A DNA stretch of 64,000 nucleotides from Escallonia rubra (GCA_033065855.1 JAVXUO010000044.1:1-64000); one strand, 5' to 3'; shown: positions 44,040 to 56,544, numbered from the stretch's first letter. Translations and numbers: made by a program. The notes: generated from the sequence alone by a model not told the origin.

Positions 44040-47000
44040 CAGCCAAATTTATGGGATAGTTTGTTCTTGAGCTATGGTCAACTCAAAAGACAGAATTGGT
44101 GCATTGGCAGCACAATTGGCTGATATGTTAAGCAGTGGCATGCATAAACCTAGCATTCTCTCTTAGCTTTCTATTTACCTAGACGCTATAGAGGAAAACT
44201 CAAAAGCTACTAAGAAAAGATGTGAGATGTCGATGATGTGGATTAGGATTACAAGTTCCACGAGCTTCAGTATCGAGTGGAGCTTCTCAGTCGCGATGTG
44301 GTTAACATGCTTGTAGGGGCATACATGCTCGATCGAGGCCTCAGGTGCCCTAGCCAAAGACCTAAGGGGAGCCTGAGATGCCAAAGAATTGGAAAACTTT
44401 CTTTTGCAATGTTAAACAATATTTTCGAGCCAACGGGGTGGACTAGGCAGAGACAAAGATTTCGGTGGCCATTATGTACTTGGTCAGAGATGCCAAGCTA
44501 TGGGGGCAGAAGAAGTACACAGAGATCCAAACACGTGGGAGGCACTCAAACAAGAATTAAAGAGTCAGATATTCCTTAAGAACACTACATCACAATGCAT
44601 GAAAAGCACTGTTGGAGTGCAAACATAGTGGGTCAGTTAGAAAGTACTGCCACGCCTTCTCAGCCCTAATGTTAGACATCACTGACATCTCCGCTGTCAA
44701 CATACTTTTCTTCTTTATGGAAGGGTTGAAACCATGGGCTCATGCGGAGCTGAAGCCATTGTCGCTGCTGAATGTCTTTGAGATTATAATTCTGAGAGGG
44801 AACCCAAGTAAGACCACCAATGGCAAGAAGTCAGGGGGACAGGTACCAAACCAAAGTCATTGTAAGAGTAGTAGCACTTCAAATTCCTCATCCCAAGACA
44901 AGATCGGGGGTGGATTTAAAGTAAATTTTGATGCTAGCACCGGTGGAAAAGTGAAGAAACCTCCCTCCAGAGATTGATTCTTATGCCAAAGGCTGCATAT
45001 GATTGCTAATGCTCTGTAGAGGCAAACGATCAATGCCCTTGTTGACAACATTGGGCATATGCAACAAAAGGAATAGTCTGGTACTCAACCGGGGCAACGA
45101 CCAACCAAACATGGAAGACTATGAAAAGGAAGGGATTGTTAGGACCTTTCCTCAATAATGCAGTGCCGTGACGTTCCAAGTTGGGAACCCAGGAGGTGGC
45201 TTAATTGAAAAACCCTTGAAAGGCACGCAGCCAAGGAAAAAGGGAGACGTACAAGGGGAGTGCCTTATTTATGTGGACATCAAGGTTAATGGGAAGGCCA
45301 TCCAGGCCATGGTGAATATTGGAGCTACACATAACAATATCTATAGTACGAAAGTAGAACGACTAGATTTAACTTTGGAGAAATGGTGTGGACAGGTGAA
45401 AAATATCAACTCTGCTGCCCAACTTTGGGATTCGATAACTAAGTCAACATCAATAACGGTCGGCCTGTACGAATGAAGGGACAATTTTTTAATAGTCAAG
45501 ATGGACCACTTTAAGTTGATCCTCGGGTTGGAGTTCCAGCCTAATACGAAGACCATAGTGACGCCTTGCGCTAACTCTTTGGCCATGCTTGAAAGTAAAC
45601 CTTATGTCATCCCGACCATATCTTCTAGGGCTAGAGAGTGTTCTCTCTCTCAGCCCTCAGTTGAAGAAAGGATTGAAATGGGATGAGAGAACCTACGTTG
45701 CTATGTCAAGGTGGGTTGAAATTGAAGAATTGTCATGACTACTGCTCAAAGAAGTTAGAGTGATAGTAAATGACTTTGAAGACGTGATGCCCAACGAGTC
45801 GAAGAAATTGCTGCCAAGAAGGGCAATGGACCATAAATTGAGTTCGTCCCAGGCACAAAACCAACCGAGCTCCCAACTCAGATGTCTCAACCGAAGCTTG
45901 CAGAACTTAGAATACAACTAATATAGTTGTTAGATACAGGTTTGATCACCCTTGCCAAGTTGCCCCATTCATAAGAAACAAGATGGTTATTTCCTAGTGT
46001 GGCTACCGAGTTTTGAAGAAGGTGACCGTGAGGAACGTGTCCTATGTCCGACATTTTTCAGATTAATAAAATTTCTAGAAAGCTTGGCTTTCCCCCTCCG
46101 GATCAATAGAAGGCATGTGCTCCCAAAAAGCTGCCTGATATTATGGATATTCTATTGGAAATGCGCGTGGTTGAGTCTAAAGAGGGTAAAAAGGATGCTG
46201 TGAGAGTGATTCTAGTTTTAAAAAAAAATTATCATATACCATTAGTCGTTGATTGCTTTAATCAGCTCAGTCAGGCTAGGGTATTTACCAAGTTGGACCT
46301 AAAGTCTGGATAGTGGCAGGGTTAGATTGCCGAAGGTGATGAAACAAGGACGACGTGCGTCACTAGATATGAACCATGATGCATATGAGTTCCTTGTCAT
46401 GCCATTCAGCTTGACCAATGCCCAAGCCATTTTTTGTACCTTTAAGAATTAGGTTTTGTGAGACTAAATCAACGATTTTGTGGTGGTGTATCTCGATGAT
46501 ATTGTGATATATAGTTCCAACATGGAGGAGCATCTAAGAAACTTGAGGAAGGTGCTTACCTGATTGAGGAAGCATGAGTTGTATATGAAGCTATTTCCCA
46601 GACAAAGATCAAGTTTTTGGGGTCAGATTAGGATGGACCCAAGCAAAGTCGAAGTGATACAGGAGTGGCAGCCGCCAACTAACGTCTCGGGACTGAGATC
46701 ATTCTAGATTTGGCCAACTACTACAGGTTATTATTCAAAGATGGCCAATTCTTTAACCGGACTAATAAATAAGAGAAAATTTTGGGAATGGCCCGCGGAA
46801 TGTTAGGCGTCCTTCACTGCTATGAAAAATGCTATACCAGAAGATCTAGTACTCTCATTGTTATACGTGTCCAAGTCTTTCAAAGTTGATACTTATGCTT
46901 CTAACTTTGCACTTCGACAAGTCATAATGCAAGAACATCACCCTTTTACTTACGAGAGTATGAAGCTCAGTGATGCAGAAAGTCACTACACCACCCATGA

Positions 47001-49110
47001 GAAATAGATACTAGTGATCGTGCATTGACTTAGAGTTTAGAGACACTACCTACTTGGCTCTAACTTCATGGAGAAGATAGACAACACTGCAGTGAGACAC
47101 TTTTGAAACTAGTCCAAGCTCAGCTCTAAACATGCCAATTGGAAGGAACTTTTAGTAGAATTCAACTCCATGCTCAAGTACAAGTCAGGCTCAACCAACA
47201 GTACCGCAGACGCTCTCAGTATGAGGGCTGAGCTTAACCAATTAGCTTTGATGGCCATAGTTCAATTATTAGAGCTAATAGTCATGTTGCTATCAATATT
47301 TGGCAAAAGATCAAGAAGGCCCTCACCAAGGACCCTGTAGCTCAACAATTGCTAAACCTCATCAAGAGTGGGAAAGCTCAACAGTTTTGGTAAAATGACA
47401 GCTTACTAATGACCAAAGGAAGACATATATATGTTCTCAGAGGTACTAATTTGAAACGGACCTTGATCCGGGAATGCCATGACACCCATCGAATAGTCCA
47501 CACTCGAGGGAGAAGACGCTGACACATCTCCAACAAGGTTATTTCTAGCCCTAAGCTGAGGATATGTACAAGAACATGTGAAGACATGGCTCTCTTGTCA
47601 GCTGGACAAGGTGGAACATGAAAGCTTGGCTACTTCAACCTTTGTCATTTCCTAAAAAACCCTGGGAGAATGTGTGGCTGATTTGATCACTACTTTACCA
47701 AAAGTTGGAGACTTGGGCTATAACAAGCCAGTCCATACCAGGAGGCAATGCCTTCCTCAAAAGGCCTAGCCAAATATGTACGTCTAAGATCATAAGTAAC
47801 TCTTATAAGGGCAATCTCATATTATGGCATATCCGATATGGGATACCACAATCTCTCCTTTTTATGCAGTAGCGTCCTTGCTAAGGCTCGATCACACAGC
47901 CCAAAATCTTCCTCTCTAACCAGTGGGGACATACCCAGTTCACTCTTCGTTGCCCTAACAATCCTATTGATATTGGATATACCTAGGCTTGCCTTCATTC
48001 CCCCAACCATCGGCAACTCGACTGGATATCCCAGCCTAAACTTTCGAGAGTCGGCTCTGATTCCATTTTAACCACTTGATCCAATACCCCAGGCCTCCCT
48101 CAAAAGGTAGCAAGTGTGCAAGTTTAATTATAGCACTAAAGTATTGCTCTGTCTAAGTAAAAACACATTATTTTTCAAGTAAGTGGTGCGGTGTGCTGCA
48201 AGTATTGTCAATGATCGGGATTCCCGCTTCACTAGAAACTTTTAGACATAAATCATCAAGTTGGTTGGATCCCAATTTTTCATGAGTTTAAGCTATCACC
48301 ATAAATCAGATGGACACACGGAGAGGTTTAATTATGTGTTAAAAGAGTACCTCCACCATTTTGTCAGTGTAACCCATAAGAGTTGGGTGAAGCTTCTGGA
48401 TGTTTCCTAACAATGCTTCAACTCACGCCAAAGCTCCTCTACGGGAAAGATTGCTTTTGAGATGTAAAAGGCAGCTGGCATTATTACGCCACACTTCAAC
48501 GTCCCCAACCCAGGAAAATCTCTGAGGGCTGTAAGTTTTAGTGAAATGTAAAGGCAGAATATAGATCTAGCTCATTTTTACTTTACTAAAGCAGCAAGAA
48601 GAAGGAAGAAATATGCTAATAAGAAGAGAAGCTAGCAGGAGTTCAACGTGGGTGACAAAGTTATGGTTAATCTCTTGCCACAAGACCGCAAGTTCTTAAA
48701 GGGATGAGACTCATAATTTTACATAAATATAAGGGACCCTTGATGATTGCAAAGAAAATAGACAAGATGGCCTACAAATTTTACCCTCCAAATTGGTGGA
48801 GCCACCAGCTTTATCCCATCTTTCACGTCAGTATGTGAAGCAATTTTACAAAAGACATAGCAGACCTTTCAAGGGGTGAGATCAAGAGACCAAGACTGAA
48901 ATTGAAAGCAGCAAGAAAATGAGTTATCGAAGACATTCTAGATAATAGAGTGATTGCAGCATCCGTAACTACCACTAAGAGTACCTAGTCAAGTGGTAGG
49001 GACATACTGAAAAATAGAACAACTGGAAAAGAGCAGTAGATTTATCAACCTACAATGACCAGATTGAAGACTACCAAATGAAGAAGTTGACAAGGGCATC
49101 AACGACTCTA
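44040..49110 (+). pseudogene. Decayed gag-pol of the Reina-like element
   Basis: Recognisable pieces: gag 44277-44977; protease 45168-45476, where the active-site motif reads N-I-G-A-T with Asn in place of catalytic Asp; the G-L-E-F segment near 45525; RT from about 46130 (F-T-K-L-D-L-K-S-G, then V-V-V-Y-L-D-D-I-V-I-Y near 46480-46510, catalytic Asp pair kept); RNase H about 46760-47220; integrase about 47420-48500; a chromodomain-like end near 48930-49080. Dozens of stops and frameshifts are present. The protease and RT style fits the Reina clade. It is long dead. Confidence 0.85.
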
Positions 49111-49119
49111 GTGGGGGAA

Positions 49120-49764
49120 TGTCACGGGCTGTCTCTCGGCACCACCCATGACAAGCACAGCACCCGTGCACCCACCCATGGCAAGCGCAATGCCCATGCA
49201 CCCTTCCAACACACCGCGTGCCCAACTGTAATGCCCGTGCACGCCGTAAGCTAACCATTAAGATTTGAAGATCCACACGTGCGTTTTGGCTCATTTTTCG
49301 TGGAGATTATCTTTGCACATATTTATGTTTCTATGTAAAATTCCAAGTCATTACAAGTTGAATTTCTTCGAAAAAGGGTAGCATCACTCCTTGAACATAG
49401 GTATGTCTACTACTATCACTAAGGGTCTTGTAGTTAATGATACTTTATGGGGATATCAAAGCTTCGTGCCAGATGCCCTCATGCCCGAGAATCCCATGCT
49501 TTGTTCTAGCTCTCCTGTCGAGTTATACTGCACATTGTGGTCACAAACAAAGCTTTATAATTTGTAATAATGCCTTTGAAGTGATGAGAATATTTTGGAC
49601 CATTATGCCCTCGTGTTGGAATTTACTTTTTACCCACTGTTGAATACAAATTTGATGTGGTTTTCCTTGTGAATAGTAAAGATTGATCGCCAGACTCTTC
49701 TTGTAAGTGTCAAAACGAGTGCCACACTCGATTTCCTCGTGCCATCAAGGGCCCACTTGTGTCA
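49120..49764 (+). repeat. Right (3') LTR of the Reina-like element
   Basis: 645 bp, TGTCACGGGC...TGTCA. About 90 bp shorter than its partner, mainly from loss of the short repeats in the first part. Confidence 0.8.
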
Positions 49765-50280
49765 TGGTGGAATAACAAAGCGGGTGGAAGTGGTGGTGGG
49801 TTAGGTCTTAGATTAAGATTCTTTACGTGTGTTTTCAGTCTCTTGTATTTGTAGGAACGGTTGAGATATGACTAAATATCCAAGGGTAAAATACTTAATT
49901 TGTTGAGAATGTTAAATTCGTTTGTATTTCGTGTGGTCAATAGTCATAGGTTATATTTTTCCAAATGTGAGTCCCAAAATGTAATTATCCTATAAAATCA
50001 AGATAAAAATGATATCTTCCTGCTTTTTGATTAAGAGTTCAACTGCTTTTTATTTTTACTATAGTTGCCTTTACCAACAAAAAAAAAACTATGAGTTTAG
50101 CATCAAATAACAATAATGATTATTGTCTTGTCATGTAGCATCTTCGCATATTTAGCAATAACCGTCATCGTCATATTGACGCAAGAAAAAAGCGTCAATA
50201 TCGCTAGGTCTGGAATTGCTTACCGTAAGCTTGCCTATAAAGCATTATCATCAGTAAAGACATGGGTAAATTTTTTAGGC
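49765..50280. other. Intergenic sequence, no feature seen
   Basis: AT-rich, with no recognisable coding frame or element end before the microsatellite. Confidence 0.4.
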
Positions 50281-50451
50281 ACATATATATATATATATGT
50301 ATGTATATATATATGTATGTATATATATATGTATGTATATATATATATGTATATGTATATATATATGTATATGTATGTATATATATATATGTATATGTAT
50401 GTATCTATATGTATGTATATATATATATATCTGTATGTCTATATATGTATG

Positions 50452-50491
<40 letters not shown>

Positions 50492-50571
50492 TGTATATGT
50501 ATGTATATGTGTATATGTATGTATATGTATGTATATATATATATATATGTATATATGTATATATATATATA

Positions 50572-50615
<44 letters not shown>

Positions 50616-50717
50616 GATATAGATACATACATATACATATATATACATATGTACACATATATATATATATACATAGATATAGATATCTGTACATATACAT
50701 ATATATATATGTACATA

Positions 50718-50751
<34 letters not shown>

Positions 50752-50978
50752 CATATATATATACATAGATATAGATACATACATATACATATATATATAT
50801 ATATACATACATATACATATATATATCTATATATACATACATATACATATCTATATATACATACATATACATATATAGATACATACATATACATATATAG
50901 ATACATACATATATATATATACATATACATATATAGATACATACATACATATACATATATATACATATACATATATAG

Positions 50979-51029
<51 letters not shown>
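50281..51029. repeat. 750-bp AT/ATGT/ACAT microsatellite arranged as an inverted repeat
   Basis: The left half consists of TATATGTATG-type units and the right half of CATACATATA-type units, with a pure (AT)n centre near 50580-50612 and pure (AT)n again at the right edge (50983-51029). The halves are reverse complements in composition, so a single strand could fold on itself. Long frames in all directions (Tyr/Ile/Met/Cys only) are artefacts. Confidence 0.95.
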
Positions 51030-51032
<3 letters not shown>

Positions 51033-51885
51033 TAATTGATCAACATTTCTTGTGATGGAAACCTAGTCTTACACCAAGATAAGTTTCCCATTTGTAGGTG
51101 TCACCACGCTTATATTAGGAACCAAAAAAAGCTTAAGCCATGCTGGCTAATAGGAAAATATTAAGTACCTATTTTTGTGTGTGGACAACTGGCTTCTTGG
51201 AGGTTCACTTGTCCAAAAGTACTGCTCTGTAATCATATATGATGTAGCTAGGGAAGTCCACACCATAATTGCTGCTATGATCGACGCGGCACACTAAGCT
51301 TTACCTTTTTTTTTTTTGGTGCAACTGAAATAAACACTAAGCTTTACCACCTCCCATGTCTTTGGCGCTAAAAAAACTACAACATATTCCAATTCCAATC
51401 CCCCCCCCCCCCCAATATGATATGGAGAACCAAATTCAGTGGACAGTACAGTCATCTAGTAAATCTACATGTCATCATTCTGGAATGCAATCTTAACAAC
51501 GTTTTGGCCTTGTAGACTGCTACAAGGTAGTCTGGTGTAATGGCCATATCCCAAAGCATGCCTTCATTCTTTGTTTATTATGTGAAAGGGAGCTTAAAAA
51601 TCAAGGATAGGCACCAACCTTATAGAATATAGCCCCCACAAAGAAAAAATTATAGGAACACAATATATTAGCCTTGTTGGTTTATTCGCCGATTTATTCA
51701 AAGTCGGATGTGTCTTCACAAATGATGGAACACCATCAACAACCATAAGAGCACCCAACACTAGCATGAAACTTAAAATCATTAGTTCTTCAATTGTAAT
51801 TTTGTTATACAAATATAGGGAGGCATTATCTAAAACTCAAAAATAGCAGAGGAGCTTTAAGTTGGTGAGAGGAGCCAGGGGCGGA
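51030..51885. other. Intergenic sequence, no gene seen
   Basis: Contains a 15-C run near 51402 and a T run near 51308. The last eight bases (51878-51885, AGAGGAGC) are the target duplication of the next element. Confidence 0.45.
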
Positions 51886-52721
51886 GCTAGGATTTCACTC
51901 TAGGGGGTGCAAAAAATATAGCAAAATCACTAAAAAAAATTAATAAGTAAAATAATACACAAAAAGTGAGTATACACTTTTCGATAATACACAAAAAGCA
52001 TCCACAATGTCATGTTAAGTTTTATGAGATTGTAGCCAGGTACCAAACTTAGTGGGAAACCCACTGCCGGCCGATAAGAATCAATAAAGATTTTTTTGAA
52101 TTTCTAGTCCATTAAACTTGATAATCAACTAAGCTTTTCTGAATTGTCAATATAGCATCTCAATCCACAGGTACGCAGGTAATCAAATCTATCAATATAT
52201 GAAAATTGAATTGGGAAAGCAATTGGGATCTAAAATTGAACTCGTTGTTGCACTCTTTGTGGTACTAATGTTCAGGTTCTGAAATAGACTCCTAGATGAA
52301 TAAAGTCCTGGTCAGACGTAGTAAATATTTACAAGCACTTAGGACTAAATGTGAATCATCTTAAACACATCGGAGTGCATCTTACAAGAATAGAGCAAGA
52401 GCACACACAAATATATACATTAAGTAGAAAACATTGTTGTACAGCGTCATTCTTATTGTATTCTCTCATTTCTCCAAGCCAAAAACTGATAGCTATTATG
52501 GAGTTCAATGGAGAGGATTCCTATATTTCGGCACCTGCTTATCTGATTGACCATTGTTACATGTCTAATCAATTAAGAACACGCAGAATGAGTGAAAATG
52601 AACAAAAAGTTCCTACCTCCTCTCCATTTTCAGCATCAGTAACAATGCTATACAAATTGCCACGGAAGCCAAGGAAGCACATAGCCAGTACAAAGACCTA
52701 TTCAGTTCCAAGAAAACAAAC

Positions 52722-53026
52722 CTCAATGTTATAAATGGCAATTTTTCCATCAAATGAAGATGCTGAAACGACCCCAAGGATCTTTGGATACCAGTGAACA
52801 TCAAAATTCCAGTTGGTTCCAACAAGGCAGTTCAGAGACAATCTAGAAAAGAAACAGATAAACATCAAAAGCAGCATCACAAGGTCAGGAACGAGCAATG
52901 ATTGGGAAACTACAAGCCCAAAAGACACATAGAACAAGAGACGCTAAACATATTATAGAATTTACAAATTAAGGTAAATAATCATACCTCTCCTGAAACC
53001 ATGTCCCAGCAAATAGTACGATTGTC
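52722..53026 (-). pseudogene. Captured SEC31 (COPII coat) gene fragment, two exons
   Basis: Exon a (53026-52988) encodes D-N-R-T-I-C-W-D-M-V-S-G-E and ends at a GTATGA donor. Exon b (52842-52722) follows a TTTTCTAG acceptor and encodes I-V-S-E-L-P, then after a 1-bp frameshift [13 protein letters not shown] and [13 protein letters not shown], ending at GTTTGT. These are consecutive exons in the WD40 part of plant SEC31, the outer COPII coat protein for ER-to-Golgi vesicles. The intron is kept, so capture was at DNA level. The 5' edge of exon a joins GC-rich filler at about 53028. The frameshift and small size make it non-functional as SEC31. Confidence 0.88.
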
Positions 53027-53030
53027 CTAT

Positions 53031-53210
53031 GTGAGTCGTCACTTCGTCCGGTTCGTCATCGCCAGCTCGTAAATCTAGGCTAGATCTGGCCGGAGTTGGT
53101 TGAGGTGAGGTCGTTACTCGTCAGTGACTGTGAGTCGTCACTTCGTCCGGTTCGTCGCCGCTGGCTCGTAAATCTAGGCTAGATCTGGCTGGAGTTGATT
53201 GAGGTGAGGG
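53031..53210 (+). repeat. 99-bp tandem duplication in the hAT-like element
   Basis: GTGAGTCGTCACTTCGTCCG starts at 53031 and again at 53130. Both copies go on to CTCGTAAATCTAGGCTAGATC. Confidence 0.85.
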
Positions 53211-53285
53211 CCACCGACCGCCGTCCGTGACCGGTGACTGAGGCGCCGTGAGCCCGTGACTGTGAGGCGCCGTGGCCGTGAGACG

Positions 53286-53574
53286 GTGAGAGGTCGCGAA
53301 CTAAGAGAAGGAGAGAGAGTGTGTCCGCGAGTGAAATAAACTATATATATATATATATATTTCCCCAAAATTTGAGGGGGTACATTAGCCCCCCCCCCCC
53401 CTCCTACAAGCATGGCTCCGCCCCTGGTGAGGAGCCATGGCCGTGAGAGGTCGTGAACTGAGAGGAGGAGAGAGTGTGTTTGTCCGCGAGTGAAATAAAC
53501 TATATATTTTTTTTCCCCCAAAATTTGAGGGGGGTACATTAGCCCCCCCTCGTATAAGCGTGGCTTCGCCCCTG
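53286..53574 (+). repeat. Duplicated right terminus of the hAT-like element
   Basis: 53286-53426 and 53441-53574 both run GTGAGAGGTCG...GAGTGAAATAAACTATATAT...CCCCAAAATTTGAGGGGG...CGCCCCTG, with differing TA and C run lengths. Only the outer copy is followed by the exact target duplication. Confidence 0.85.
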
Positions 53575-53582
53575 AGAGGAGC

Positions 53583-54241
53583 TGGCTTTTGCTAAATAGT
53601 TTATTGGTGGCAAGTGTTTTTAAGGAGTCTGGAAAAGCGGAAGAAGAACCAAAGAACCTTTGAAGACTTCATTTGAGCAGTTTGTTGCATCTTACATCTG
53701 AGTAAAGATATAAAGAATGTGGTTTAATTTGATATAGCAACAAATTTTATAGATCTTTTTACCAGAAAAGGGAAGGGATAAGTTAACGGAAGTATATGCA
53801 CTGGCTATGAAGAAGAAATAACTAGTAGTAAGGGTTCATGCGAGTTTTGGGTCCTTTACCATATGCACCGGGCTCGAGATCTTGCTAAACCAGAACGTTG
53901 AGTACGCTGAACAAGTAAAACCTAGAAGGTTTTAGGATGTACATCCAAGCTAGTATGATCATAATGATGACTGGAAAGGCAATTTTCATATGATGTTGTC
54001 AATGCTCCTTGCCACAAAAAAAGTCTATCCATGCTTAAGTAAGGCTTGTGTGAGTATGGTGCATTATAGAGGCAAAGAAAAAGTGAGGGGTTGTTTGATA
54101 AACCTGAAAGTGCTGAAAAATTAAGCGCTAAATTTATAAAATTGAATACTTTAAGTAACTGGATTTTTACCACTGAAAAATAAGTTAACATGTTTGGTAA
54201 ACCAAAAGTGAATGTCTAAAAAATTATTCCATTGACAAATT
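53583..54241. other. Intergenic sequence, no gene seen
   Basis: No family-type frame. From about 54088 the sequence GGGGTTGTTTGATAAACC may be the left end of a larger non-autonomous element reaching about 55190 (reverse complement AGGATGTGCTCGATAATGC), but no target duplication could be found. Confidence 0.3.
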
Positions 54242-54487
54242 AACAAATTTTGGTTGCTACTCGGGTTGTAGGAATCTTTCTCCAACCCCATATACAGTGA
54301 CAATTTATAGTCACTAAATATTTCTAGTGACTTTTCTACTAACATTTTTAAAGACAATTTTTAGCAACAATTTTTTAGCGTTTTACTAATAAAAGCCACT
54401 AGAAATATTTAGCGACCATTAATTATCGCTATTGGGGGGGTAGGAGGAAGATTTCTTTAACCAAGGTAGAAACCAAAATTTTTTTCT
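54242..54487 (+). mobile_element. Mutator-type MITE, copy 2 (246 bp)
   Basis: Same family as 27988-28231. Flanked by TGACAAATT (54233-54241) and TTACAAATT (54488-54496), a 9-bp duplication with one mismatch. An internal G run (near 54435) is longer than in the other copies. Confidence 0.8.
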
Positions 54488-54539
54488 TTACAAATTTATC
54501 CATTTTACCAAAATTATGCATTTAACTTTTTTTTTGTGT

Positions 54540-54900
54540 GTGCCAAAACCGTGTTTGTGATAGCGGCGACGGTGGTGAGAGAGTAATAGTGGTGGCAGTG
54601 GCGGCAGCCCAAAAGTATCAATGGTGGCGGTAATGGTGCATGAACGTGGTGTTGGTAGTTGTGGTGGTGGCAATAGGCGAATTGACATGACGGTCATGAT
54701 ACTGGTTATAGTGTAGTGGACATTTAGATGGTTTTGGCGGACATGAACGTGGTGATATCAACGATGGTGTGGTGGAGTTAGTGGTGTGCTTGTGGCGGCG
54801 GCGGCGGTGTTATGGTGGTGGCAATGGCGGCGGCAGTGGTCGTGGTGGCGGTGCTAGGTCGTGGTAATTGTGGTGGTAGTAGCAAAAGGGAATAATAGTT
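54540..54900. repeat. GGTGGT/GGCGGC-rich block
   Basis: Irregular GGTGGTGGC repetition like that in 24395-24580 and 41770-42300. Thr/Pro/His frames on the minus strand are not genes. Confidence 0.5.
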
Positions 54901-54999
54901 GTGGTGCTTGTTGTAGTGTGGTAGAGGGATATTCCTAGTAAATTAATTGAGGGGCCGTCATGGTAGTAATTATTCTTTTTATGTAAAATTATGTTCAAT

Positions 55000-56544
55000 A
55001 AATTTTAACTATGTAACTTAGAATTAAGTGATAAGCATTAAGTAAGTCCATACTTAAAATTAGTCTTCTTTTGGTAGGAATTAATTTTTTAAGTGATACA
55101 ACGTCAAGCGTTATCAAATGCACTTAATTAAAAATTATTGAGAATTTTAAGTTTTAAGTTATTAATTGCATTATCGAGCACATCCTAAATTAGCATGCTT
55201 AATTAGTTTAATGAGTGTGTTCATTGAGGTTTGAAGTTACATTCTGGGCTACAAGAGTTATGCAAATTATTTCATGATCTAATCTCTCTTTAAATCAACC
55301 TATCCCTAAATGGAGGGGATGTTCTCTCGCTTCTCAAGCATTTTAGATTTTGATTAAGAAGGAACAAGAGGTGGATGGTAAGATTTATTAAATCTGTTAG
55401 TGAAAAGACAAAAATAATGCTAAATAATATCATAGTTAGTGTAATTATTATGAAAGCCATAATGTAATGGTCCTCTAATGAAAAAGACTGAGTATTAGTA
55501 TTTTTGTTGGAAACTGCTTAAACATGAAGGAAAGTGTTCTCCGAGGTCACGAATATAAGCTTCTTGGGGAATTTGCTTTGTGACTAAAAAAATTGGCTTC
55601 GATGCACGTTGTAACGCATTTCTTAAGCTTTTGTCCCCGCCAGAAGTTGTGTGCAGTGAATTGCAAGCAAATACTCTCCAAGATACAAGGAAGCATAATG
55701 GTGAACAGAGTTCACACAAACAATGAATATCCCACCGACATGTGTACATATTTATGAACAATATTTCTACAAGAAAGAATTCTCCAAAATTTCGTCTTTG
55801 TAGAAGATCACCCGAAAGTGAAAAGGGTGAGAAAAAGGAGGCGAAGCAAAGCAGTCAAAAAATCTAACGGTTAATCTGCTTTATTTGTAGAGCACTTGTG
55901 TCTAGTTAATTAGGTTGCACCCTTTCGCTATGCATTTATTGAGAGAACCGGGTATAGAAACCGATAATGACACACGTCCAAAACCGAAGACCTAGATTAA
56001 ATCACAAAAATAACTTTTAAGGCGTCCAAGCACTTCTCACTATGATGCGCACCTGCGAAGTGCACCATCAAAGTACCTAATTGCGTCTCACAGCTCATTG
56101 TCACGTGCACATGTGGGTGTCATCATTACTATTCTCAGTGCACTTGCATACATTTTAACATACCACATACGTAAATATGTAAGTGGGGCTTTTTACTATA
56201 TATCCACTTAGTTTTTCACTTCTTTTCTACGTGAGACTTTTGCTCCTTTGCCTCTTCGCATTCCTTTCAAGTTTTCATTCTTTACACGAGAAATTAACCC
56301 TCAAACAAACACTTAGAAGGCAGAGTTCAACTCAACTAAAAATCTTAAACCAAGGCGACTTGGTTTATCCATATGTACATGTCCAATTTACTCTTCAAAC
56401 TTACTCGATGTGAGATTAACATAACTTCAAACGTGCACCTCAACATATATGAACTTTAGAACGTGTTTTATGCAATGTATATGTTGGAAGAGATATACAA
56501 TATAACACATCAATGTTCAAGGAACTTAAATCCGAGTACAACTA
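55000..56544. other. Intergenic sequence and 3' flank of the SCPL gene
   Basis: Only short open frames without signatures. The final part should contain the SCPL 3' UTR on the minus strand. No other feature seen. Confidence 0.4.

Larger units (their letters stand above)
43263..49764 (+). mobile_element. Old Ty3/gypsy element, Reina-like chromovirus
   Basis: LTRs at 43263-43999 and 49120-49764, both beginning TGTCACGGGC and ending in TCA, are strongly diverged and differ in length. The primer site TGGTATCAGAGTC (44002) follows the left LTR, and a purine tract AGTGGGGGAA precedes the right one. Gag, protease, RT, RNase H, integrase and a chromodomain remnant follow in normal order on the plus strand. 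Flanking 5-mers (GAGTA and TGGTG) do not match, so the target duplication is lost or the edges are slightly off. Confidence 0.85.
51886..53574 (-). mobile_element. hAT-like non-autonomous element carrying a SEC31 fragment
   Basis: Ends CAGGGGCGGAGC (51886) and, as reverse complement, CAGGGGCGAAGCC (53574), with an exact 8-bp target duplication AGAGGAGC at 51878-51885 and 53575-53582, as in hAT elements. A second copy of the right end stops at 53426. No transposase frame is present. The interior holds SEC31 exon sequence on the minus strand, a 99-bp duplication at 53031-53210, and C/TA runs. Confidence 0.75.

Noticed and set aside
50116..51091. Long open frames (166-228 aa) on both strands across the AT microsatellite
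   Set aside because: They consist almost only of Tyr, Ile, Met, Val, Cys and His read from the simple repeat in all frames; no gene.
54088..55190. Complete hAT-like element around MITE copy 2
   Set aside because: Ends are only loosely similar (GGGGTTGTTTGATAA versus AGGATGTGCTCGATAA) and no 8-bp duplication could be found; kept only as a possibility.
55495..55761. 88-aa minus-strand frame
   Set aside because: No recognisable family, no supporting context.
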